Source: Opisthorchis felineus (Eukaryota; Platyhelminthes; Trematoda; Opisthorchiida; Opisthorchiidae). From it: DNA of 64,000 bases. Shown piece after piece: positions 25,857-36,100 of the stretch (the stretch's first letter is position 1; each line of letters begins with the position of its first letter). The notes beneath the pieces are model-generated. The model worked only from the letters and a program-made list of their open reading frames with translations. It made no database searches and had not been told where the DNA came from. The DNA lies in contig SJOL01003041.1 in NCBI GenBank assembly GCA_004794785.1, positions 97,632-161,631 of the forward strand. Reading direction: 5' to 3'. The translations under genes and the position numbers were made by a program.

Positions 25857-28800
25857 CCTTTTGTCGGGACCTTTATAAGGAGCCTACTTGCCTGATGTTA
25901 AAAAAACAGGATACTAGAACCTCTCACGTAGCGCTTACTTTCGTTCGTTTCATACATTCCACCCTTCAGATATAGATTGCACCACCCCATACGATTTTGA
26001 AACCGCCAATGCTGAACTAGAAGCCGAACTGGCGAAAATCACGATAAACGCTGACGGGGCTTCTACGGCCATTGGTGGACAGCCACAGCAGGCGGAATCA
26101 AACGGTGGTGCGCAAGCTGCCAGTAATTCAGCCTCCTCAACTGGAGATGGACTGAACGCTGGCATCCGTTCGCCGTCATCCACCGTCTCTGGAGGAGCTG
26201 TACCCACCGCAGCCGGAAACGGAGCATCCGGCGATTCATCCCTTGGAGCTGTAACCTCAGCTATGGCAGATACTGGTGTCACCAATGCACAAACATCGAC
26301 AGAAGGGACTGGACTGTTGGCCAAGTGAGTGATCGTGTGGGCCGAAAGTGGAATTTATTAGTTAACTGCAAAAATTCATAATAAGTTTTGTATGTTTCAC
26401 CAGTTGCAAAGTTGAATTTGTTTGGCTGCTGCGTTGGTTACTTACGAGATTAGTTGTGAGCTTAAGTCCTGTTTGTGTGAAAGTTGGGATACTGCCACGG
26501 CGCCAAAGCTATGGCTTGAGAATCACAGTAACTGACAAATATTTAACAAGGTAACTCACGGGACAGCCTTCAAATGTTCCAGTAAGGTCAAAATGGATGC
26601 AGTGGATAATCGGTTGGCCAACTACCATGTCATCCCTTTGAAATGTTGAGAGACATGTTGTTCATGTGATCACTGTTCACTAATTTCTAATGGCTATGGT
26701 TCCACCAGAGCGAAGGGTGAAATCATGATTCTAAGTTTCCCGACCACTGGTGCAGAGGATTTGGTTCACCCCTGATTTTAAAAAAATAGCGATGGGTGTA
26801 TGAAGCACCTTTCATTCGAGGTTGCGAATCGTACGCGGACTAGACGGAAGGTTTTCATACTCTGTACTTCTTGGATGGTTGACCTTCAGTTCAAGGATGT
26901 ACGAACCTACCCATTGTCATCACCTTAATGAGGATTGTGTAGTTCGTGCTTCACAATGCCTTCACGTGGACTAGTTCTTTGCTCAATCAAAGGCACCTGG
27001 TGGTGACCTATAAGCCAACTCCTTTTCTCCGCCTGAGTAAACAGGGTACCTCTTACTCACACACCCACGTGGAAAGCAACGCTACGTTTCTAAAGCACTG
27101 GCAGAAGTTTTACCAGTGTTCAGTCGGTCGGAAGACCTCCAGAAAATCCTCCACTTCCCACACTCATCTTCATTTAGACACCAGAATTCTCCTTTGTAAC
27201 ATCATGTTCTTCCGAATTCCCGTACTTGGTTCCTTTCAATATTTGTTTACCATTTAACGCTAACAGAAATTTTGTTTCGTCGAAGAAAACCATCAAGGTC
27301 AAGTCCCGTACGGATGACCGGTTTAGCTAGCTTGACTTGCTTTCGATCGCCTCCTCGACTAAAATTGGTGTGGGCAACGAGATGTGATGCTTCCAAAACA
27401 GGTTGTAAGATTCAAACACAGTGACATCCCTGTATTCACAATCTTCTACTAGCGATCGCATCTACGAAGTACACTTTTCTGTGGGTCCCGAAACGACAGC
27501 TGGTGTTGCTATCCTTCGTATTTGGTTGTTTAGTTTTGGTTGCATTAGTCCCAGTGAACTCTTGCCCTAGGTTATAAGGTTCAAAGGACCATTATGACTA
27601 AGACAAATTTCTGAATTTAAAATGCTCATTCGTTATCGGTACTCGGCCTGTGAAGGACATTAGCCCATATTCTGTGAGAGATAAATCCTACTTCCAAACA
27701 TAAATTTATCTATAGAGCTAGTACTACTGATATTGCAGCTTTGGCTGGTGATACGAACGCTCAAACTAACAAACCTGGCATGCTAGGCATGTTCGGCAGT
27801 CACAACGCCTCTGCTATCCACCGCAGTGGTAAAAGAGAATGTTTACCACAACTCTGCGCGCAGAGTAGTTTTAGTCCAGTTAAGCCTCCACAAAGCTTCC
27901 AGAAAAGCGCCAGGTGAGGCCCTTTGTTCTCTAATGAAATTGGATTCAAGAATCAGCCTCATATGAGAGCGATGTGCAATGAACTGCAGGTCATATCAGA
28001 GCGCCCATCCAGATTCAGATTACGCCTTAATCCTCTCGATAATTACTGTCTGCTTTGGTGGATGCCCTCAAACTCTCATTAAGGAGTCTCAGCTAGTCCC
28101 TTTATTCCAACCACAGATGTTTTTAGGCGAAACTGACCCTTGCACTTTAAGAAAAGATAACGGATGAAATTAAGGGTTTTAGCAAGTATCCTGGAGCATC
28201 AAATTCTGCAAGTGTGGCTTCAAGTGGTTGCAAAACTACCTCACAAGGTAATCGCTGGGTGTTTGCCTATTCCCCCGACTTACTCGGCAGCTGACAACAC
28301 AGTTCTATGGGTAACAGAAACAGACAGAAACAGGCTCCAAAACATTTCAAAGAACGACTCTCCACTTTCCCCGAACAATGGTGTTCTGGACGTGCATTAT
28401 ATATTAAATATTCGTCTCTGGAAATTTCCCGAGGCTTTTCTGATTAATCAGGACCTTAGAATAAAAGCCAAAATGTGTAGGCCTAGGGTTATTTGGTGGT
28501 AGCGGCAAATTAATAACCAGCCTGCAAGAGAAAACGTGGCAAGAATGCTCACTGTCAGGATTTGGTTTCCTGGTTTCAATGAACCCCCTAATTTTCTCTA
28601 TCCCGTTTCTCATCCAAATTACGGAAAGCACTTAATATCTCAAGGGTATGTGATATGCTTGCTTAAACACTGTTGACCTACAATTTCCAACGGCTTTGAT
28701 GGCTTAATTCTTTGGTTGCTCAACTACTGTACATGAGACTACACACCACTGTGCATCTTGAAAGTTGTTCCGTGCGTGAGTGGGGAATCGACTCACTTCT

Positions 28801-30642
28801 CATGAGCTCACTATTGAGGCATCATCAAGTATACTGGCGATTCGTATTAATAGATTTTATTTGTAACACATATACCACCATCTTCTATTAACCCTTCATA
28901 CAAAATTTGTTTGATCTGCAGAAACACAGTTATTACGTTATCTAAAGCCGTGTTCATCTCTGGTGTGGTTATCCCATACTGGTGTGTCATTCTTTTGGCT
29001 TCCGTTAATCAAATCCGTTCCTCCTTCATAGCACTCGAACCGATCAAGTTTTCACGTTTATGACGCTTCCCTGTGCAGAGCACATTAGCACAGATCCAAA
29101 GGCCAAACACGTGCTTTTCAAGTAAGCGCTCACAAGTACGAATGGACAAATCGCTTTACTCAACACTATAATCTTACCAGAAATCGGCTGCTGAATTCTG
29201 CGTCGAAAAAATCCAGTGTTAGAAGTGATCAAATGGAGTCTGTGCTGAATGCTTCGAAGGAAATATTCTAAATGGGATATAGTGGTGGGAGGTGAACACA
29301 CGTAAAATATGGCTTGCTACAGGTGTGAATACTCAGTTCGCCAGCCTTACTCATTTTCCGGTTTTTCACCATGTTCCCACCCTGTTCCACCGGTGATCGA
29401 CTGATTCCAATGCATTCTCGATCTCGAAACCATAGCGGGAGTGATCCCTCTACCCACCCCACCATAAATGGATCACACATTCGGTCTTCTCTACTCACGT
29501 CTGACCGTATGTGTTCGGACAAGGGTATGCTCCACCTACGCACGGATGGGAGTAATGGGAACCGGAACGTGTCTACGCCATGCGAGTTGAGCACATGCAC
29601 AGGAGACTTGATTCTCGCAGAACGTCATCGAAAATCAACCCCATTTAGGGTGAAGAAAGCCATAGCACGCCAACGCATCCATAGAATACCCCTTTAGCTT
29701 AAACTGGGCATTGAGAGTTTAGGCACAAGTATGATCGAGCTAAGGAGAGATGGCGAGTAGCTTGAACACACGTATATCTGTATAAAAGAGGAATAGGTCT
29801 GCTGGATGGCTCGCATTAGAGGTTAAATTGAAATGATTGTTTGAGATCGGATAAAAAATAGAACGAGAGGCGGGCGGGCTCTAAAGTGATATGGTCTTTG
29901 GACAAAACCAAGTTGAAAAATGTCTGTGCAGTAGTCTGAAAAAGGCCCGGCACAAGGTATAAGGACCAACAGTCCTTAATTTTGTTCACTTTTTAAACCA
30001 GCGACCCCTCATAGATATGGGCTGACTTCGATTGCCACAGCACTTAAATATCAATCATAAAATCTTATCGCATCAGGTTGTATCAACAGGGGTAAATATT
30101 ATCACAACAGTCTATGAAGTCTGTACTTAGCCTTAGTGGAATAGCCAACTAAATAATTTTATACGAAAGTGCTTTATATGGTACGTGTTATATTGCATTA
30201 ATCTGACTTGACGAACTAGCTCAACGTGACTGTGGTGGTAAAGAAGAATTCGGACTTGTCAATAATCTAGTTTGTATGAACGTCCCTGGTTCGCATTGTT
30301 ATAGGTCCTAAACATAGCGGTTGATACACTCACTCAATTCTTTTTAGAGGTGAATACTACGTCCGAGAGAAGTGCTTCTTCGATCAGATCAGCCGATCGG
30401 AAACCGGACCGCGAGGACCTTTTGGGAACAGCACAGGACGTGCAACATATAATTCGGTGTTGCACAGGTGCGATCAAATCAACGGCTACAACTCAGGCTC
30501 TGGTTTGGGAGCCAGTTCAGTAGCGGCCGCTCGGCGCGAACGACAACTCAATATGGAAACTTTTGGCCCAATGGCCGCACAAGCGACATTTGCACCTCGA
30601 CGAAGACCACCACGAGAATTTCTGGTGTCTGCATCCGCCTGA
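12530..30642 (+). CDS. LSM14: LSM14/RAP55/Trailer-hitch/Scd6 homologue, five-exon gene model
   Basis: The model joins 12530-12910, 22158-22728, 25970-26324, 27716-27913 and 30348-30642 into 1800 nt, 599 aa plus TGA. Junction phases are 0, 1, 2, 2 and match at every boundary; donors are gtaagt, gtaacg, gtgagt and gtgagg. Motifs follow the LSM14 order: divergent Lsm domain (about residues 9-95, with YRYEGVVAEV, FWGTENR and TFDSITF), a Pro/Arg-rich linker (128-317), an FDF-like box (PYDFETANAE, about 324-333), an FFD box (YYVREKCFFDQIS, 505-517) and a TFG box (LNMETFG, 569-575). In the family these proteins act in cytoplasmic P-bodies as translational repressors and decapping cofactors; FDF and TFG boxes contact the DDX6 helicase and FFD contacts EDC4. 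Residues beyond TFG are few and lack clear RGG repeats. Extra small exons in the long first intron cannot be excluded. Exon boundaries are inferred, not confirmed by transcripts. Confidence 0.85.
13637..14640 (-). mobile_element. Penelope-like element relic: RT motif, linker and GIY-YIG-type C-terminus
   Basis: The minus strand contains YCHIDGVAMANPLGPTLID (the conserved QxDGVAMGSPLGP block of Penelope-like RTs), then a frame-shifted LSFLDILLRKRS / IHRKTTWSDHY block, then TDELHEEEFLKRNTLRNGQP, and finally VIYQVTCSCHGSY...GCFSQRITGHI, which fits the degenerate GIY-YIG endonuclease. Frames change several times and stops intervene. The YxDD catalytic block expected between the first two was not found. 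The element is antisense within LSM14 intron 1. Confidence 0.75.
15030..16192 (+). mobile_element. Non-LTR retrotransposon (LINE) relic: RT and C-terminal part plus 3' tail
   Basis: Broken frames on the plus strand match an endonuclease/reverse-transcriptase LINE. They include GMPRKFVKVVNSLYSQTS (from 15105), a GVRERCP segment (the usual GVRQGCP) near 15200, LEYADNIVLVF (15310; catalytic YADD changed to YADN), FLDEVTKIITPFDIRFAPT, and the conserved C-terminal run NSCCPRTIARVG, LRWFGHVLCIPNHRL. The 3' UTR ends with the family tail (gcatcaatgctgaacactgatg then GAT repeats). Several frameshifts and stops make it a pseudogene. It lies in sense orientation inside LSM14 intron 1. Confidence 0.85.
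22158..22728 (+). CDS. LSM14: LSM14 exon 2: Pro/Arg-rich linker
   Basis: The exon lies between acceptor gtctatttag (ending 22157) and donor agccag|gtaacg. It reads WPSAGDQQRPGMRG... in phase 0 from exon 1 and ends with one extra base (phase 1). The 190 codons are rich in Pro, Arg, Met and Gly with no recognisable fold, as expected for the disordered stretch between the Lsm and FDF regions. The frame remains open past the donor to a stop at 22803-22805. The ATG at 22191 is internal and not a start. Confidence 0.8.
23673..23729 (+). mobile_element. Short LINE 3' tail fragment in LSM14 intron 2
   Basis: The segment reads acggcagtgaagcacctgtg, then a diverged middle, then gatgtcaaatgatgatgatg, resembling the LINE terminal 55-60 bp. 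Coding parts are absent, as for a heavily 5'-truncated insertion. Confidence 0.45.
24655..24968 (+). mobile_element. LINE 3' end fragment in LSM14 intron 2
   Basis: This stretch parallels the 3' part of the copies at 10.9-11.2 kb and 15.9-16.2 kb: a gggactcacgtgacctt block, agatatggcgggcc, tctacccaggttgtttgact, and the tail cagcagtgaagcacg ending in GATGATGATGAT. The fragment is about 310 bp and diverged. Confidence 0.6.
25817..25855. repeat. (AT)n microsatellite
   Basis: A pure AT run of 39 bases in LSM14 intron 2, 115 bp upstream of exon 3. Confidence 0.95.
25970..26324 (+). CDS. LSM14: LSM14 exon 3: FDF-like box and Ala/Ser/Gly-rich tail
   Basis: The acceptor follows a pyrimidine-rich tract (cattccacccttcag) and the first two bases complete an Asp codon with exon 2. 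The protein begins DIDCTTPYDFETANAELEAELAKI, the FDF-like segment (shown in part: PYDFETANAELEAELAKI), then a low-complexity Ala/Ser/Gly/Thr region. It ends GLLAK at donor CCAA|gtgagt in phase 2. A second AG six bases downstream (25975) is also in frame and would drop two residues. The opposite strand is also open across the exon, which is a composition effect. Confidence 0.82.
26325..27715 (+). other. LSM14 intron 3 (1.4 kb)
   Basis: A 103-codon frame at 26946-27257 has no recognisable domain and no need to be an exon, since flanking phases already match. Confidence 0.55.
27716..27913 (+). CDS. LSM14: LSM14 exon 4: linker
   Basis: The exon lies between acceptor ttatctatag and donor GCCAG|gtgagg. 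It takes one base to complete a Lys codon from exon 3 and leaves two bases for exon 5, so phases agree on both sides. The 65 intervening codons (ASTTDIAALAGDTNAQT... to SFQKSA) have no stop and no recognisable domain. Support is from splice signals and phase, with low complexity typical of this part of the family. Confidence 0.72.
27914..30347 (+). other. LSM14 intron 4 (2.4 kb)
   Basis: Overlapping short frames on both strands (28164-28502, 29268-29697) are not recognisable. Confidence 0.55.
30348..30642 (+). CDS. LSM14: LSM14 exon 5: FFD and TFG boxes, stop codon
   Basis: The acceptor is cactcaattctttttag (ending 30347). The first base completes an Arg codon, then GEYYVREKCFFDQISRS gives the FFD box and RQLNMETFGPM the TFG box. 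The exon ends ...EFLVSASA followed by TGA at 30640-30642. These two boxes, in this order and near the C-terminus, are diagnostic of LSM14/Scd6 proteins. After the TFG box only about 24 residues remain, with a PRRRPPRE patch instead of a long RGG tail. Confidence 0.88.
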
Positions 30643-32392
30643 TAAGATGCTGTACACTCAGTCAGGATTTAGAGTTTTGACATGGATTTCGCCGACCAAA
30701 CCCAGTTGACCGAATTCGTAAACAAGATTCCCGATGAATACACGGCCTAAAATTTTGGTGTCATGCTGTTCACATTCCACAATTTGCACTTTGTTTCTTG
30801 GCGGTCCGTTTATGAACCTTGAAAATATGGTCAAGACACATAAATGTATCAGGTTCCATTTTGTTTGTATTTGCAGTTCTGTCAAACAGTCAATTTGTGG
30901 TTGAACTCTTTTCGTCGGACATATGGGGCATTGTTTCTGTAGGATTCAAAAGAAATTCAGCAGATGTCGCATCATGTGGACCGAGAGGAGTAATTACAAA
31001 CCTACACGGGTACAAATGATGTAATTATAAATACCGAGATGTTGACTCACCATGTCATTAAACCCCATCACCAACGAATGGAGCTCCCTCGTCATCAGAC
31101 AATGGAATTTCTGTTGCGACTAACCTACCCAAATATTGCCTTACGCATTTCTCCTGTTGACCATACTCATCGGTACTTGTACCTCTTGTAGAGATAAGTG
31201 CGGGTGGAACAACCGTAGATGTATTTTCCCTAAGAATTTCAACGACAGTGAGCGGCCAAACACTAGGCTAACCTGTTGGTGACAGAGCCACATGCAATGC
31301 GCTTATTCGATGAAGAGGGTGTGTAGGGTTCTGGAAGTATTTCAGTTGGAGGAAATTCTAATCGACAGAAAACATTCTCTCACAGGTGTCAGAAAATAGA
31401 ATGCAACGTTCTAGGAAACTTCTTTAGAGAAGTTTCATTTATGGAAGCTTAACCGCGCAATAGCACGGACTGGCGCATGAGTGAAAGCGCGGGCTTTTGA
31501 CAAGAAGGTTCTAGGGTTGATTTCATTGACTGATTACATTGGTTTCATTAGGTGTGACGCGACTGAACTGTAGCTAGACGTTCCTGTCATCACTTATAGA
31601 GGCTTATTTGAGTTCACGTATCTCGCCCTACAATCTCTGTTATGCGGTCAGTATACGGTGCCTGAAGAAGGCTGTTGAGTTACCGATACGGAAGTTTGAG
31701 TCACGCGTAGGTTTGACGATCCCGAATATAAGAAGTAAGGACTGGGTTCGGAAGTCTACGGTACTATTTACAAACAAGTAAGCAAAGGCATACAAAAACC
31801 TCAACTGTTGACGTTCCTAGCGTCAGCAAGTGTGCAGCATCCAGGTCCGCACGCCAGAAAATGGCGAGCGGAATGTTGGCTCGGTGGTGTGTGTTGTGGT
31901 CGTCAGTTCTGAAATGACTGGCAGTTCGATCACACGGATGTCAAGGCAGGACAAGTGTAGGTTGGAGGGGGCAGTCTATGTGGCAATGTGAATAGCGCGT
32001 ATGGAGGCCGTGAAGGAGTAAAACAGATAGAGATCAAGAAGAACACAAGCGGGGGAAGTAAATGACTAGGGGATTTATCACGCTGTCAAGTTAGGTCCGA
32101 TACAAGCATACGAAGCAGTGTACTCAAAATCCGATGGTACCTCAAATCAATGCGGTGCTGCACTTTTCTGAAAAGTACGTCATTTCAACCTCAAGTGCGT
32201 CTCTCCATTTTATAATAAACTTCATATTATAAAACTTCTGCTGTACCTCACCTATAGGTAAACGAATTTTTAAGACAGCTGATGTACCAACCGGTTTTTC
32301 GCAGATTAATCAATAGACTACGTTCACGGATTCGAGCGAATCTATGAGAATATCTGGTCTGATGATAGTCAGTCCAAGGCCGTGAAATTCCT
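30643..32392. other. Downstream of LSM14
   Basis: It includes the LSM14 3' UTR of unknown length. ATTAAA occurs near 31057 and AATAAA near 32213; neither can be assigned. A weak hammerhead-like motif lies near 31.66 kb. Confidence 0.35.
31655..31695 (+). ncRNA. Weak hammerhead-like motif
   Basis: CTGAAGA (31662-31668), 16 bases, then GATAC (31685-31689). Both core blocks carry substitutions relative to CTGATGA and GAAAC. Confidence 0.2.
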
Positions 32393-32700
32393 CGTTTGTT
32401 TGTTGTAGGTGTTTGCGGGATTTGTAGGATTTACGTTCATATCACTCTTTTGAACAGTCCTCCTGGCCTGGTGAGTCCACATCAAAGGTGACAAGTACTG
32501 GACTCGAGTTTCGCTCTTATTAGAGCTTACCAGCAGCGCATATCCGTGTCGTGCCTGTGTTCGAACTCCGCACATCTATAATTCGAGGCGAGATGTTACC
32601 ACTAGTTCACAAGCGCACACTGGACGCGTCAGGATTTTCACATCTTAATAGGCAAACGTGTCCACGCTTGAGCGATGTGATTGGTTTGCCCGATGGCTCG
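32393..32700 (-). repeat. Repeat family B, second long copy
   Basis: This copy matches 6788-7112 block by block (for example tgcggagttcgaacac, gagcgaaactcgagtccagt, tacaaatcccgcaaacacc on the minus strand). Its 3' tail contains caacaaacaaacg. Confidence 0.6.
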
Positions 32701-32785
32701 GACGATGACCCACTAACTGTCTTGGCTGCCGATCGATTTCCCAGTCAGGTAGCGCCACGGTCGCTTGAAACCTGCTGGACAAATT

Positions 32786-32845
32786 GTTTGTTGATTTGTT
32801 GTACGTGTTTGAGGCATTTGTAGAATTCACGTTCACATCACTAGT
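32786..32845 (-). repeat. Repeat family B, 3' end adjacent to the long copy
   Basis: On the minus strand gtgatgtgaacgtgaattct and acaaatgcctcaaacacgta followed by caacaaatcaacaaac repeat the tail of the neighbouring copy, so two units lie in near-tandem with about 85 bp between them. Confidence 0.5.
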
Positions 32846-33104
32846 CAGTCATGTAGTGGAATAGCCGCTGGTAGTTAGCGGTAAAGCCCTAATAGAGACA
32901 GCTGTTTGCCCGTTCCAGAAATACCGTAGTCCCTGGTACACTTCTGCCCGAAAAGGTGGCGGAGTTAGGTAGAGAATAAGAAGGTCCGCAAGCCCCAAAA
33001 GGTTCGTTGTAAAATCTGTGGTTGGCTGTTAGGCGTACACGCAAATTAGGCGCAGTAATCTACTGAAAAGAATGGCGGTAATCCATTTGGCTAGATCTCT
33101 CGTG

Positions 33105-33160
33105 AGATGCGCACCGCTGATGATTCCCAATGAGGATGAAACAACTGTACGGTTCTCGAC
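33105..33160 (+). ncRNA. Hammerhead-ribozyme-like motif
   Basis: CTGATGA (33117-33123) is followed by 14 bases (TTCCCAATGAGGAT, able to form TCC/GGA) and GAAAC (33138-33142). This reproduces the conserved core and stem II length of type I hammerheads found in fluke retroelements (CTGATGA-GTCCC...GGAC-GAAAC, from memory). Stems I and III are not clearly closed, so activity is doubtful. Confidence 0.4.
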
Positions 33161-36100
33161 TTTTCCAAATGAATTGACTTAACTTATGGGCTGAAAGCTC
33201 GATTGACCAACCTTCGTTTTTATAATGAGGGGTAGCTATGAAGTGACTACACCGACCTCTTCAAGAGAGACGTCTTTGAACATTCCGTTCTCCAATGTAT
33301 CAAAACTGATTTTAGTCAGACGTTTTATTCAGGCTCAGGAGTGTATCTGGTATTTTTCTGAACTGAATTGATGGTGCTGAAGTTGTCATTGACACACAAA
33401 AAACTACCGTCTACATAGCGATCATACAGTGTGAATCATTCTGTCAGCGGGTCTGTCTGCTGAGTTTAAGGTCGAAAGTAGAAAACGACCCAGGGAAGAT
33501 TAAATCACAGCTAGCTTGCTGTTGATAATCTTCAGTACTGGGACTGAAATAACCGTCTTTGATGCGCGGCATCGACGTACTCCCAGGTTCGAAATCATGA
33601 TACCAGGATGTTTCACGCTGCAAGAAACCACTTTTGAAACTATGCATTCCTAGTGAGTCTCACTTTTTAAAAACGAGAATGCCGAGGAAGAACTAGTGAT
33701 ATTTACTGACCTGTAAATAGTTATCTTCTGCTCTTCCATTCACGTTTTCCTAAACTACGGATTCGTAAGCTATCATGCCCTTCCTCGTATGAATACCCTC
33801 TGGATTATTCGCCCAATTATTCGTCTGAAAGCATTTCTGAGATGTAATTGACGAGATCTTACTAGACTTGGCTTCAGTTCTCTGTCGAGCTTTGAGGATG
33901 GCAGTAGTTTACAGATCATTGAAACTCTGATACTGCACTTCAAACGGCCTGTGGGAAGAACAAAATTTGGAGGTCAGTGTTATTGATTCCATCACCAAGT
34001 GGGGGAAACCTTGCGCGCATATTGCTAGATTGCTGCTTCTGTAGCCAAGCTGAGCTGGCTAACGATTTCCATCTATCCGGCTGAAGTTGACTGGACCTTA
34101 ATGAGCCCTAACAAAGAATGTCTTTTGGGGTTCATAGGTGAACAAGTTTAGGACCAGATTACACTTTGCATGTGATTCACTTATACTTTATGGCATATTG
34201 CGGCAACCTCTTTGGAATGACAGGTGAGCGCACTGACTGTTGGATGACTTCGATTTCTGAGCGGGATTCACAAGCATTGTACAGGAAGGTGACCTTCCTC
34301 AGTGCTCCGACTTACATATTTTGCGTCTTCTGAAACTCCCTTAGCACTCATGGACCCCTGGACCAAAGGCACCCTTGGACAAAACTTCTTGCTCACGTAC
34401 TCATGGAGGAAATCATAGCTGTATACACTGCAACAATTGTGCAACTTCTTAAGTTGGCTGGGGTACGAGCAATTGAGACAGCGATTTTATCCACACAGTT
34501 TGACATATTCATTGACGACAGTACTCATTAAACCTCCCAAATGTGAAATCTGTTAATTTACATTAATTACGTGGTTCATGCACATCAGCAAACAAGCTGT
34601 GCTTTCGGAAACTTGTTGCGTGCTATCTAAGCGGGTGGAAACCGTTCCAATGAATAACGTTATAAAAGCCAGAGGCCGTAACCACAAACTGATGAATTCA
34701 GCCGTCTGATGATGGTACGGGGTTTTGAAATTTTAATCGATATTCTATCGCGCGGGTGAAATCAATCTTTTCGGCCTAATTAACTTTAGTTGAAGGATAA
34801 GCTCTCGATTATGAAAAGCTACGCTTGGTCGTTGATCGACCATCACTCCGTCAAGTCGACTTATGCCATATGATGACTGTCTTGATTCCACACTGACAAC
34901 TGTGTTTTGTGTGAAGGTTGTACATTATTCCAAACTTTTGTGTCTGAAAATTACTGTTCGTCAAAGTACGAAATTGGACTAATAACGAGAGAATGAAAGC
35001 ACAAGAGCAGTGATTTATCATTATTGATATTTGTTAGCAGAACATATCCCCTGAATAATGGGAGTGATAAGATGAGACTTTCGTAAAAACGTAGAAGGCT
35101 CAGCCTCCGATCTGAAAGCTGTTGGTCATAAACTGGGTGCGGTCAAAATTAGATAGTATGGCACCCCCGACTCATGACCGTTCATTTTTATTCACTGCCC
35201 CGTCAAGCCATGACTTTACAGTGACCATTTTAATCAGTGAGGATTATGGATTCCTGATGTTGGATCTTCGCTTATAAGTTTGAGTAACTACGCATTGAGA
35301 GCTTTTGAGTGCCCCTCGGAGTTGGTGAAATTGTAACAACATTCCCCTTGTCTGAATAGTACACCTTTTGAGGGTCTACTTCTGAAAGAAAACAGTATAT
35401 TCAAATGTCATTCTAATTTGAGCTAATCAGCGGTAGCTATTCTTAGTCGTACCGAGACTGGAAAACAGATTTTCTTCTTACGGTCACTCCAATGTCTGGC
35501 GTACTTGCACTCAACTGGAGCGTTGTGTCTACCGGAAGCCTCAAATTGCGATCCAGTAAATATCCTATTTCGATCAGTGAGTCGTCCATAGAACCAGTTT
35601 CTCAAAGATTTGAATAGGGATACGCCATGCAGGACATAACATTCATTACATGCGTGACTGTTCCCTATTCATAGGTGAAATTCATCAGCTTTGTTAAAAA
35701 TCACAGTCCCAAAACTCTCTCAAAAGGCGTTACTGTTCGGTAACGAAATCTCCAAGGCAATCTAAAACCGACGGGGACTGTCAACGGAGTGAGAACCGCT
35801 TGACTGTTGACAACGGTGGATCAGTGTCTGTCAGTTTACCAATGTCTTTACCTCGTGGCGCTGTCAAGTCCAACTACTGCAGTGTTCAAACACTCAGTCG
35901 AGTCGGCGTTTTCCTCTGTAGTGTACTATAGTGGTAACCGACTGGTTACGTATTGTTGCTCGCACCCACCACTTAACGCACCGTGTAAGAGTAAGCATTC
36001 ACAAGCGATGGCGATCGCTTCGTTCTCCGTAAACATATTGATTGAATGAACTCCTTTCTCCTCTATCACTAAGGTCAGAAATGACGAGCACTCCGTGCGA

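Larger units (their letters stand above)
22729..25969 (+). other. LSM14 intron 2 (3.2 kb)
   Basis: It holds two LINE 3' fragments and the (AT)n run; no coding content is recognised. Confidence 0.6.

Noticed and set aside
25950..26324. 124-codon minus-strand frame rich in Ala and Pro
   Set aside because: It is the antisense shadow of LSM14 exon 3, whose plus-strand translation has the FDF-like box.
34680..34735. Hammerhead motif around CTGATGA at 34706
   Set aside because: The second core strand is GAAAT and the 14 bases between cannot form a convincing stem II.
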